In this document: positions 51,849-58,903 of the stretch, in pieces | Layout: every line of letters begins with the position of its first letter | Numbering within the stretch: the stretch's first letter is position 1 | Assembly (NCBI RefSeq): GCF_014646115.1 | Contig: NZ_BMMV01000027.1 | Coordinates: 45,801 to 109,800 of the forward strand | Direction of reading: 5' to 3' | DNA: 64,000 nt | From: Streptomyces camponoticapitis | GTDB taxonomy: Bacteria > Actinomycetota > Actinomycetes > Streptomycetales > Streptomycetaceae | Made by a program: the position numbers and the translations under genes | The notes under the pieces: generated by a model | What the model saw: the letters and a program-made list of their open reading frames with translations, nothing else | Database searches by the model: none | What the model was told of the DNA's origin: nothing

Positions 51849-52466
51849 TCAGTGTCGTGTGGTGCGCCAGGCAGCCAGTGCCAGTTCGGCGACTTCGGTC
51901 AGCTCGGCCGCCGTTGCCCCGTCGCGGGCGCGCTGAGACATGCCCTGGATGACCGTGGCGAAGTACGCGGCCAGGGCACTGGGGTTGGCTGCATCGGACA
52001 GCTCGCCTGCCTGTTGGGCCATCCGTAGGCGGGCTTCGAAGACGGCCAGGTTCCCGTTGCGAAGGTCGCGGAGGAACGTCTCCACCTCGACGTCTTGCGG
52101 GGTGACGTTGGTGGCTGCGCTGATGGTCAGGCAGCCGGCCGGGTGGGAGGGGTCGGGATAGATGGCCGCTGCCTCCCGCAGGATGCGGGTGAACGCGGCG
52201 TGGGCGGTGGGTTCTTGCTCCAGGGCGACGCCAACGAACGCGCCGACGGGTGAACGCCCGTAGTGCTGCACTACCTCCTTGAACAGGGACTTCTTGTCTC
52301 CGAAGGCGGCATACAAGCTGCCAGGCCTGATGCCCATCGCTTCGGTCAGCTCGCCAATGGAGGTGGCCTCGTAGCCGCGTTCCCAGAACAGCCGGGTGGC
52401 CGCGGTCAGTGCCGCAGTGCGGTCGAAGGCCCGTGGCCGTCCTCGCTTCGCGCGTGTGTCAGTCAC
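51849..52466 (-). CDS. TetR-family regulator of the adjacent SDR
   Basis: The product is 205 aa. The N-terminal HTH is GYEATSIGELTEAMGIRPGS with LYAAFGDKKSLFKEVVQHYG. The C-terminal part (FTRILREAAAIYPDPSHPAG and CLTISAATNVTPQDVEVETF) fits the TetR_C_16/AcrR-like group. It is divergent from the SDR gene at 52553 with an operator-like region between them, the usual TetR-target pair. Confidence 0.93.
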   Translation of the reverse strand: MTDTRAKRGRPRAFDRTAALTAATRLFWERGYEATSIGELTEAMGIRPGSLYAAFGDKKSLFKEVVQHYGRSPVGAFVGVALEQEPTAHAAFTRILREAAAIYPDPSHPAGCLTISAATNVTPQDVEVETFLRDLRNGNLAVFEARLRMAQQAGELSDAANPSALAAYFATVIQGMSQRARDGATAAELTEVAELALAAWRTTRH

Positions 52467-52477
52467 ACCCCCATTTT

Positions 52478-52528
52478 AGAACGTCCGCTCAAGAAGCATG
52501 CTACGTTCTTTATTGAATAATCACTCAA
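52478..52528. promoter_or_regulatory. Operator-like inverted repeats between TetR and SDR genes
   Basis: AGAACGT (52478-52484) and ACGTTCT (52503-52509) are perfect inverted arms. TTGAATAATCACTCAA (52513-52528) is an imperfect 16-bp palindrome (6 of 8 pairs). The region is AT-richer than its surroundings and probably holds both promoters. Confidence 0.65.
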
Positions 52529-52552
52529 CAAATCGAGGAGTGGTCAACAGCG

Positions 52553-53326
52553 ATGGGTACACGCACACTTGAGGGCAAGATCGCGCTGGTCACCGGCGGT
52601 AGCCGCGGCATAGGCCGGGCCATTGCGCGACGTCTCGGCCGCGACGGTGCCACCGTCGCCGTCGCCTACGCCCGCGACGAGGCGGCAGCGAACGAGGTCG
52701 TCGAAGGCATCCGCAAGGACGACGGCCGGGCGTTCGCACTACATGCGGAGTTGGGACGACACGGTGACGCGGCCTCCCTGTGGGGTGCCTTCGACGCATA
52801 CGCCGACGACTACACGCCCGGGGGTGCCGTCGACATCATCGTCAACAACGCTGGCATCGGCCGCAGCGCCGACCTGGCGTCGCTGACCGAGGACGGCTTC
52901 GACGAGGTCTTCGCCGTGAACGTCCGCGCACCGTTCTTCATCGTGCAGCAAGGGCTGAAGCGGCTGTGCGACGGAGGGCGGATCATCAACATCTCCAGCG
53001 GCGCGGCCCGCCTCGCCCTACCAGAGATCATGGCCTATGGCGCCACCAAGGGCGCACTCGACACCTTCACCCTCAACCTCGCCAAGGAACTGGGGCCCCG
53101 AGGTATCACGGCGAACTCAGTGGCACCCGGCATCATCGACACAGACGTCAACGCAAGCTGGCTACGCGGCAATCCGGACGCCGAAGCTCACGCCGCGTCC
53201 CTGGCCGCGCTGGGCCGCGTCGGGCAGCCCGAAGATGTCGCCGACATCGTGGCCTTCCTCGCATCCGACGACGCACGCTGGGTGACCGGACGGGTGATCG
53301 ACGCGACGGGCGGCTCCGGGCTGTGA
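52553..53326 (+). CDS. Short-chain dehydrogenase/reductase
   Basis: The product is 257 aa, a classical SDR: cofactor loop VTGGSRGIGRAIARRL, DIIVNNAGIGRSADL, and the catalytic set in NISSGAARLALPEIMAYGAT with Ser and Tyr, Lys four residues after Tyr. The region after is PGIIDTDVNASW and the C-terminus WVTGRVIDATGGSGL. It probably uses NADP (Arg after the glycine loop). Its start has GAGGAG at 13 nt. It is likely repressed by the divergent TetR. The substrate is not determinable. Confidence 0.94.
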   Translation: MGTRTLEGKIALVTGGSRGIGRAIARRLGRDGATVAVAYARDEAAANEVVEGIRKDDGRAFALHAELGRHGDAASLWGAFDAYADDYTPGGAVDIIVNNAGIGRSADLASLTEDGFDEVFAVNVRAPFFIVQQGLKRLCDGGRIINISSGAARLALPEIMAYGATKGALDTFTLNLAKELGPRGITANSVAPGIIDTDVNASWLRGNPDAEAHAASLAALGRVGQPEDVADIVAFLASDDARWVTGRVIDATGGSGL

Positions 53327-53439
53327 ACCTTCCTCCTCGGGCGGGAGCGCCCCGCGGCGAATTCCCGCCCGAGGGGACCCGCTGGCGAGATGCTTTCGAG
53401 GACATGATGGGCCGCGTGGCGAGCCGGTTTGCCCGGGTC

Positions 53440-53669
53440 GAACCCCGGCGTCGAGCTGCGCGGTTGGCGCTCGGGCTAATGTCGGACCTGCCGCGCAAGA
53501 ACTGCTGGACGATCGCCGGGTTACGGAGATCCGCCGAGCCTGCTGCCGGATCTTTTTCACGGCCACGGGCCGGTCGAGTACGGCGTCGTAGCCGCGCCAC
53601 GTCCCCCATGCCACCGTTGCCGAGCTGCTCCAGGAGTTCGTAACGACCGGCGATCGGCTGCCGTGACAC
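53440..53669 (-). pseudogene. Remnant of a Ser/Thr protein kinase N-terminus
   Basis: From GTG 53669 the frame reads VSRQPIAGRYELLEQLGNGG then MGDV, the start and glycine loop of a PknB-like kinase. One base is missing after GACGTG; in the next frame the text continues WRGYDAVLDRPVAVKKIRQQ with the ATP-binding Lys, then shifts again to GSADLRNPAIVQQFL and decays. At least two frameshifts and a truncation leave about 70 residues of an original ~500. It is not functional. Confidence 0.75.
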
Positions 53670-53927
53670 CTTGCCTCCGCGTGTGCGTGTACGTGCCACC
53701 GGTCTGGCGGTGACACCGCCCCTGCGTGGCTGGGAGTCGAGTCTCCCGGTATGGCTATCTGTAGCACGACTGTGACAGAGCGTGGGCGTGGCTTTGAGTA
53801 ATTACTTTCCGGTCAAGGGCCGGCTCCGTCGGGCCTGCTTTCTCGACATGCCGGGAGTTCACGTACTCGTCCCCGCCAACCACCCTTAAGGTGGGCAGAG
53901 TTGCTTCGAGACCCGGGGGCGTGCAGC

Positions 53928-54524
53928 GTGACCACCGTGTTAGGGACGTGCACTCTCGCGCTCGTCGCCGGGTACGCCGGTTCGGGCAAATCCGAGGCCG
54001 GCAAGCTGCTTGCCGCGGCGACGGGCTGGGCCATGCTCGACAAGGACACCATCAGCCGTCCCATGACCGAGCGGTTATTGCAGGCGCTGGGCGGTGATCC
54101 GGACGACCGCCACAGTCCCACCTATCTGGAGCATGCCAGGCCGCTGGAGTACGCGTGTCTCATGAAGGCAGCCTGGGAGAACCTTGAGTGCGGCACATCC
54201 GTGGTCGCCGTGGCGCCCTTCCTGATGGAGAGCGCCGACGCGGAGTGGGCGTCCCGGCTGGCACGCCGCTGCGGCAGGGCAGGTGCCCAGCTTGAGACGG
54301 TCTGGGTGCACAGCGATCTGGAATCCATGCGTGACCGGCTCATCTCGCGCAACGCCTCGCGCGACACGTGGAAGCTGACGCACTGGCCGACGTACACCAG
54401 CGGCATCGACACCGGTCGTAGACCGGTCATGTCTCATCACGTGATCGACAACCGCGTCGGCACCTCACGTCCGCTGGCCGAGCAGGTCGAGTCAATCGCG
54501 CAGCGGATGCGGGAGAACTCGTGA
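53928..54524 (+). CDS. P-loop nucleotide/nucleoside-kinase-like protein (contains TTA codon)
   Basis: The product is 198 aa from GTG 53928. The Walker A motif is VAGYAGSGKSEAGKLLAAA, then MLDKDTISRPMTERLLQALG. A LID-like/Walker B area is TSVVAVAPFLMESADAEWAS, and the C-terminal part has TVWVHSDLESMRDRLISRNA, the RxxxR-type signature of small-molecule kinases (AAA_33/zeta-toxin-like group). Codon 50 is TTA (54075-54077), rare in Streptomyces and read only by the bldA tRNA. Its GTGA overlaps the next gene, so the two are coupled. The substrate could be a nucleotide or a small metabolite. Confidence 0.85.
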   Translation: MTTVLGTCTLALVAGYAGSGKSEAGKLLAAATGWAMLDKDTISRPMTERLLQALGGDPDDRHSPTYLEHARPLEYACLMKAAWENLECGTSVVAVAPFLMESADAEWASRLARRCGRAGAQLETVWVHSDLESMRDRLISRNASRDTWKLTHWPTYTSGIDTGRRPVMSHHVIDNRVGTSRPLAEQVESIAQRMRENS

Positions 54525-55855
54525 ACGCGGTACTTCTCTACGGGCCGCCCACCGCCGGCAAGGACACGGTGACGGCGGCTCTGTGCAAAGAGGACGCACG
54601 CTTCCAACTCGTCACCAAGCTCAAGCACGGGACCGTCAACTCCCAAATCGGCCGCCTGACCATCCGTAATACCTCGATGGGTTGCGAGGTCACGATCATC
54701 GACTCCTCGCTGAACTTCTTTGCTCTGCACTCCTGCGGCTCCACCCGGCTGGAGCGCCTGCGCGTGGAGGAACTCGTACAGATCAACGTTCTGCGAGGAC
54801 CGGTCCGGATCACCGACACCCGCGTGTCGTCGCTCGTGGTCCGCAGCCAGGCGACGGGTGGCCGTCTGGGACGGCCCCGCGTGACGGCGCGCGGACTACG
54901 CGCACGCGAGGACATCACGTTCGACGACCTCTGGCTGTCCGCGCTCGACCTCGATGATGTCGAGACTCCTGAGTTCACCTTGCAGCGGGTGCGACTGGAC
55001 GAACCGCTGCGGGCCAACGAGCTTCGCTGCACCGAGACAATGCGAGTGAACGGCTTGGTGATTCCCGCCGAGGACAGCACAATCACCAACAGCACCCTCC
55101 GAGGCCCCCTGGAAGTCCGCAACCTGGGGCTCTGCGCCAGCACGGACGGCAATCGGACGGACGCCGCCGCACGACTCTCCCTGCACAACACGACAGTCGC
55201 CTCGCTGACTTCCTCGTCCGAGGCGTCATCGGTGATCGGCCTGCACGGCTCTTCGATCACGGGCACCCTCGGACTTCCGTCGGGCAATGCCCGCTACAGC
55301 CTCGACAGTTCCTCCAGCGTCGGTGACATGGAACTCGCCGGCCAGGTCTTCCGCGACGGCGGTCAGATCCTGTCGTTCCTGGAGCGCTCCTTCACCGAAG
55401 TGACTGCTGTGGCACTGGAGTCCGTACGGTCCGCATTGGTCAGAAGGAACAGGAACCGCGAGGTGGACGAGCTCTACTACCTCGCGCGACAACGTGAGAC
55501 GGCCGACCTCCCACCGCTGCGGCGGGCAATCGGGCGAGGGATCCTCGGTGGTGTCCTCGGCTGGGGAGTGCGCGCCCGCAACCCAGCACGTGTGCTCGCC
55601 TCCGGGGTCTTTCTGACAGGCGTGATCCTTCATCTCGTAGGCGCGATACGCGAACCGGACCAGGGTCTGACCGACCTGACCACCGTCGGCAAGTCCTTCG
55701 TTCTGGCCATCGCGTTGTGGCTGAACGTCGGAACCGGTATGCCGTCGGAGCTCAAGACCGCCGAATGGACGGCACTTGCGGTGTCGTTCACCGCGACGGG
55801 GCTGCTGTTCACCACGCTGATCGTCGGCATGGTCATCCGCAAGCTGGTGCGTTGA
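54521..55855 (+). CDS. Chimeric P-loop / beta-helix / two-helix channel-like membrane protein
   Basis: The product is 444 aa from GTG 54521. The first 16 residues MNAVLLYGPPTAGKDT are a Walker A motif, and up to about residue 38 the sequence resembles a guanylate-kinase-like P-loop protein. It then changes abruptly to a pentapeptide-like beta-helix region (LTIRNTSMGCEVTIIDSSLN, RLERLRVEELVQINVLRGPV). Near residue 350 two membrane helices (VLASGVFLTGVILHLVGAI and LAVSFTATGLLFTTLIVGMV) flank FVLAIALWLNVGTGMPSELK, which sits where a K-channel selectivity filter would be. It is co-translated with the P-loop kinase. It looks like a truncated kinase fused to a pore-like effector. Function unknown. 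Confidence 0.75.
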   Translation: MNAVLLYGPPTAGKDTVTAALCKEDARFQLVTKLKHGTVNSQIGRLTIRNTSMGCEVTIIDSSLNFFALHSCGSTRLERLRVEELVQINVLRGPVRITDTRVSSLVVRSQATGGRLGRPRVTARGLRAREDITFDDLWLSALDLDDVETPEFTLQRVRLDEPLRANELRCTETMRVNGLVIPAEDSTITNSTLRGPLEVRNLGLCASTDGNRTDAAARLSLHNTTVASLTSSSEASSVIGLHGSSITGTLGLPSGNARYSLDSSSSVGDMELAGQVFRDGGQILSFLERSFTEVTAVALESVRSALVRRNRNREVDELYYLARQRETADLPPLRRAIGRGILGGVLGWGVRARNPARVLASGVFLTGVILHLVGAIREPDQGLTDLTTVGKSFVLAIALWLNVGTGMPSELKTAEWTALAVSFTATGLLFTTLIVGMVIRKLVR

Positions 55856-55896
55856 GATTCGGGTCGGTCGTGGGCCGACGTGCCAGAGTGGCCGTC

Positions 55897-56712
55897 ATGG
55901 AAGAGAGCGCGGACGCTGACGCACGGGCGGGGGCGGCGGCTGTCAGCTACGGACTGCGAGGGAGATCGTTCCTGGTGACCGGCGGCAGCCGGGGACTGGG
56001 GTACGCGGTAACCCGGCTGCTCGTCGCCGAGGGGGCGTCGGTCGCGATCTGTGGCCGCGATCCGGAGATCCTGGCGCGGGCGTCGTCGGCGCTGCGCGAG
56101 GAATTTCCGGAGGCCGCCCGCATCGTGACGGGAGCGGTTGACGTCCTGGCGCCGGACGAGCTGGAGGACTTCACGCGCCAGGCCGGAAGCGAACTCGGTG
56201 GTCTCGACGGCCTGGTGGCCAATATCGGGGGCAAGCGCGGCGCCGGGCTCCTTGACTCCACCCGCGAGGACTGGCAGGCGACCTGGGAGCTGAACGGCGG
56301 CCATGCGGTTCGTACGGTGCGTTCGGCACTGGACTGTCTGCGCCCCGGCAGCTCAGTGGTGATCGTCGCTTCCATCTCCGGTTGGAAGGCCCGCTTTCCG
56401 GCACAGTACGGGGCGGCCAAGGCATCGGAGATCTACTTGGCCGGCGCCCTGTGCCAAGAGCTAGCCCCGTACCGGGTCCGCGTGAACACCGTGAGCCCCG
56501 GTTCGATCCTCCTGCCGGGCAAGAGCTGGGACCGCCTGCGGCAGCGTGACCCGCAGACCTACGAGGAGTACGCGGAACGCAACCCCAGCGGGCGCCTGCT
56601 GAACCCCGAGGAGGTCGCCCGTGTCATCGCCTTCCTGCTTTCGCCGGCTTCCGGAGCCGTGAACGGCGCGCATGTCCCGGTCGACGGCGGTCAGCCGCAG
56701 GCGGGGTTGTGA
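55897..56712 (+). CDS. Short-chain dehydrogenase/reductase
   Basis: The product is 271 aa from ATG 55897. Cofactor loop FLVTGGSRGLGYAVTRLLVA; ANIGGKRG replaces the usual NNAG. The catalytic residues are SISGWKARFPAQYGAAKASE with Ser, Tyr and Lys. The end is GAVNGAHVPVDGGQPQAGL. It starts 41 nt after the chimeric membrane protein, so it may be in the same transcript. Its last 22 bases overlap the convergent HATPase gene. The substrate is unknown; many related SDRs act on ketoacyl or sugar ketones. Confidence 0.9.
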   Translation: MEESADADARAGAAAVSYGLRGRSFLVTGGSRGLGYAVTRLLVAEGASVAICGRDPEILARASSALREEFPEAARIVTGAVDVLAPDELEDFTRQAGSELGGLDGLVANIGGKRGAGLLDSTREDWQATWELNGGHAVRTVRSALDCLRPGSSVVIVASISGWKARFPAQYGAAKASEIYLAGALCQELAPYRVRVNTVSPGSILLPGKSWDRLRQRDPQTYEEYAERNPSGRLLNPEEVARVIAFLLSPASGAVNGAHVPVDGGQPQAGL

Positions 56713-57194
56713 CCCGCGCCCAACGTTGCCCACACCGTTTTGCCCGGCCCGTCGAAGCGGGGGTACCAACCCCAGTCGTCCGCGAGCGCGGCCACGAGAA
56801 TGAGTCCTCGTCCACCGTCCTCGTCATCTGGCGGGCCGGGTGTGCCGACGGGGATGGGGGCGGGGGGCTTCTCGCCGCGCGTGTCGGTGACCTCGACTCC
56901 TACGGAAACGCCGCCGACCGTGCGCGCGGCTGTCAGCCCCAACCGGAAGTCCCTGCCGGGCACGTGCCCGTGACACACGGCGTTCGCGCAGAGCTCCGCC
57001 ACGATCAGCGTCAGCGCGTCGTGCGCGTCACTCCCGTACGCGATGCCCCACACATCGAGGCGTTCCCCGGCCAGGCGTCGCGCCAGACGGGCACCGCGCG
57101 GGGTTGAGGAGAAGCGCATCGCGAAGTGGTGCGTGGGAACGGGGGGTTGGGTGGCACGGATGGGACGTACGGGAAGGGGCGGTTTTCTGTTCAT
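56691..57194 (-). CDS. HATPase_c anti-sigma-like protein (AbaA-locus type)
   Basis: The 167-aa protein starts MNRKPPLPVRPIRATQPPVP at ATG 57194. It is a GHKL ATP-binding domain of the RsbW type: ALTLIVAELCANAVCHGHVP as N-box, GVSVGVEVTDTRGEKP as G1-box, and GGRGLILVAALADDWGWYPR as G2-box. Such small kinases-without-kinase often pair with XRE/DUF397 proteins in Streptomyces development loci. It is divergent from the XRE gene and overlaps the SDR gene at its 3 prime end. Confidence 0.9.
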   Translation of the reverse strand: MNRKPPLPVRPIRATQPPVPTHHFAMRFSSTPRGARLARRLAGERLDVWGIAYGSDAHDALTLIVAELCANAVCHGHVPGRDFRLGLTAARTVGGVSVGVEVTDTRGEKPPAPIPVGTPGPPDDEDGGRGLILVAALADDWGWYPRFDGPGKTVWATLGAGHNPACG

Positions 57195-57303
57195 GCCCTC
57201 ACGGTGACGCTCAGTGGCATAGCGTGACCAGAGGTGACTCGCCGTCGCGGACCGGTTGTACGCGTCGGCGTGCGGCATGTACGCGCGTGGAACAGGTGAC
57301 GGG

Positions 57304-58184
57304 ATGACGACACAGGACGAGACGGACGCGCAGGCGGGTCAGGACGCTGATACGGATACGGATTCCGGGCAGCCGCCGGAGGACGGGCGGGCTCCGGGGT
57401 GGTCCTGGCCTTCGGTCGGCAGCTGAAGTTACTGCGGGTGCGGGCTGGACTGGACCGGACGGAGTTCGGGAAGCGGGTGGGGTACGCGGCCCAGTCGATC
57501 GCGTCGTTCGAGCAGGGCAGACGGATCCCGCAGCCGGTGTTCATCGACCGTGCGGATGAAGTGCTGGACGGCGGGGGCGTGTTGCAGGCGTTGAAGGAGG
57601 AGGTGGCGCGGGCGCAGTACCCGGCGTTCTTCCGGGACGCGGCGAGGCTGGAGGCGAAGGCCGCGGCGCTCTGCGTGTACGCCGTGTACGCGATCCCCGG
57701 TCTACTGCAAACGGCAGAGTACGCACGAGCCGGGTTCCAGATGGAGCGCCCCTTGCTGAACGACGACGTGATCGAGCAAGGTGTTTCGGCCAGGCTGGCC
57801 CGGCAGGATATTCACGACCGACGCCCCGCGCCGCTGCTGAGCTTTGTGGTTGAAGAGGCCGTGCTTCGTCGTCCAATCGGTGGCGCGGCAGCTCTGCGTG
57901 GTCAGTTGGAGCATGTGCTCCTCGTCAGCCATAAACGAAACGTCGAAATCCAGGTGATGCCGACCAACCGAGAGGACCATGCGGCGTTGGGTGGGCCGTT
58001 CACGCTGATCGACACTGTTAAAGGCCAGCGCATCGCCTACGCCGAAGTGCAGGGCGACAGTCGTCTCTACACTGGCCAGGCAAAGGTCCGCGAGCTGGAA
58101 GCCCGCTATGGCATCATCCGGTCTCAGGCGCTCACCCCGCGTGAGTCTTCGGAGTTCATTGAGAAACTGCTGGGGGAGAGATGA
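57304..58184 (+). CDS. WhiJ-like XRE regulator (DUF5753), N-terminus probably frame-shifted
   Basis: The conserved protein reads FGRQLKLLRVRAGLDRTEFG, then KRVGYAAQSIASFEQGRRIP (XRE HTH), then the DUF5753 domain: LCVYAVYAIPGLLQTAEYAR, RLARQDIHDRRPAPLLSFVV and VQVMPTNREDHAAL-type text. In-frame starts begin only at GTG 57399 (261 aa). ATG 57304 opens MTTQDETDADAD-like text, usual for these proteins, but is out of frame by one base; adding a G to GGGG (57396-57399) joins the two. The DUF397 gene follows with ATGA overlap. Proteins of this kind repress development genes with their DUF397 partner. Confidence 0.88.
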
Positions 58185-58384
58185 CTGTTCAGCCCACTGA
58201 ACCGACTACTCCGCGGTTGGAGTGGTTCAAGAGCAGTTACAGCACCGGTAACGGCGGCGAATGCGTAGAGGTCGCCGCCGCCCCCACACACGTGCACATC
58301 CGCGACTCGAAGTGGCCGAGTGGCCCCATGCTGACCCTGGGACCCGGCGCGTGGGCCAGCTTCGTGGGGCTGATCGCCGACTGA
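58181..58384 (+). CDS. DUF397 small protein, partner of the XRE regulator
   Basis: The product is 67 aa. The DUF397 pattern is clear: LEWFKSSYSTGNGGECVEVA and VHIRDSKWPSGPMLTLGP, ending WASFVGLIAD. It overlaps the XRE stop by 4 nt (ATGA) and so is co-translated. DUF397 proteins bind and modulate their WhiJ-like XRE partner, which is known for the family and inferred here from linkage. Confidence 0.94.
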   Translation: MTVQPTEPTTPRLEWFKSSYSTGNGGECVEVAAAPTHVHIRDSKWPSGPMLTLGPGAWASFVGLIAD

Positions 58385-58499
58385 CTCGGCTCGCGCAGCG
58401 GGAAGTTTCAGCCACGCGGCGTACGGACGCAACGGCGGGACCCTCCCGCGCGTCCGAACTGTGCCCCGTCCAGACCCTCTTCGCAGACGCACGGTGTCC

Positions 58500-58723
58500 A
58501 CCTCCCCAATAAGCCAATCCCTCGCACCCCTCGCCGCCTCGGTCAGCGCGTACAGCCCCGCCAGATCAGCCGGCCGCTCCGCCTCGACGCGCTCACACAG
58601 GCGCGTCAGGATGTCCCGCCCCTTGTCGAGGAGGTGATCCGGAAAGTACTCGTCGGCGCACAACGCCCGCAGAAACGCGCGCTCCGCCACCAGCTGGTTC
58701 GTGATCGACACGCTGATCCCCAT
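58500..58723 (-). pseudogene. DUF5713-family remnant with C-terminal loss
   Basis: From ATG 58723 the frame reads MGISVSITNQLVAERAFLRA, LCADEYFPDHLLDKGRDILT and RLCERVEAERPADLAGLYAL, matching the first half of small DUF5713 proteins. After LTEAA it jumps to RGARDW, reminiscent of the end of intact members (APRDW), and then runs on without family likeness into the DUF397 gene on the other strand. An internal deletion of about 40 codons plus loss of the stop would explain it. Probably dead or a shortened form. Confidence 0.6.
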
Positions 58724-58903
58724 CCCCTCCGAAGAGCCGGTGCTCCGATCCTGCACCAGGGGTCTGACACTGCGCATTTCTCAGGAAATGAGCCAGTTGT
58801 GCGAAAAGGTCGCAGCCACGTGCACGGAGCGATAATGTCGCGGCTTCAACCAATTGCCGCATCTGGGGCGCCCGAGGGCGTGCCGGGGAGGAGCCGGAAC
58901 TCA

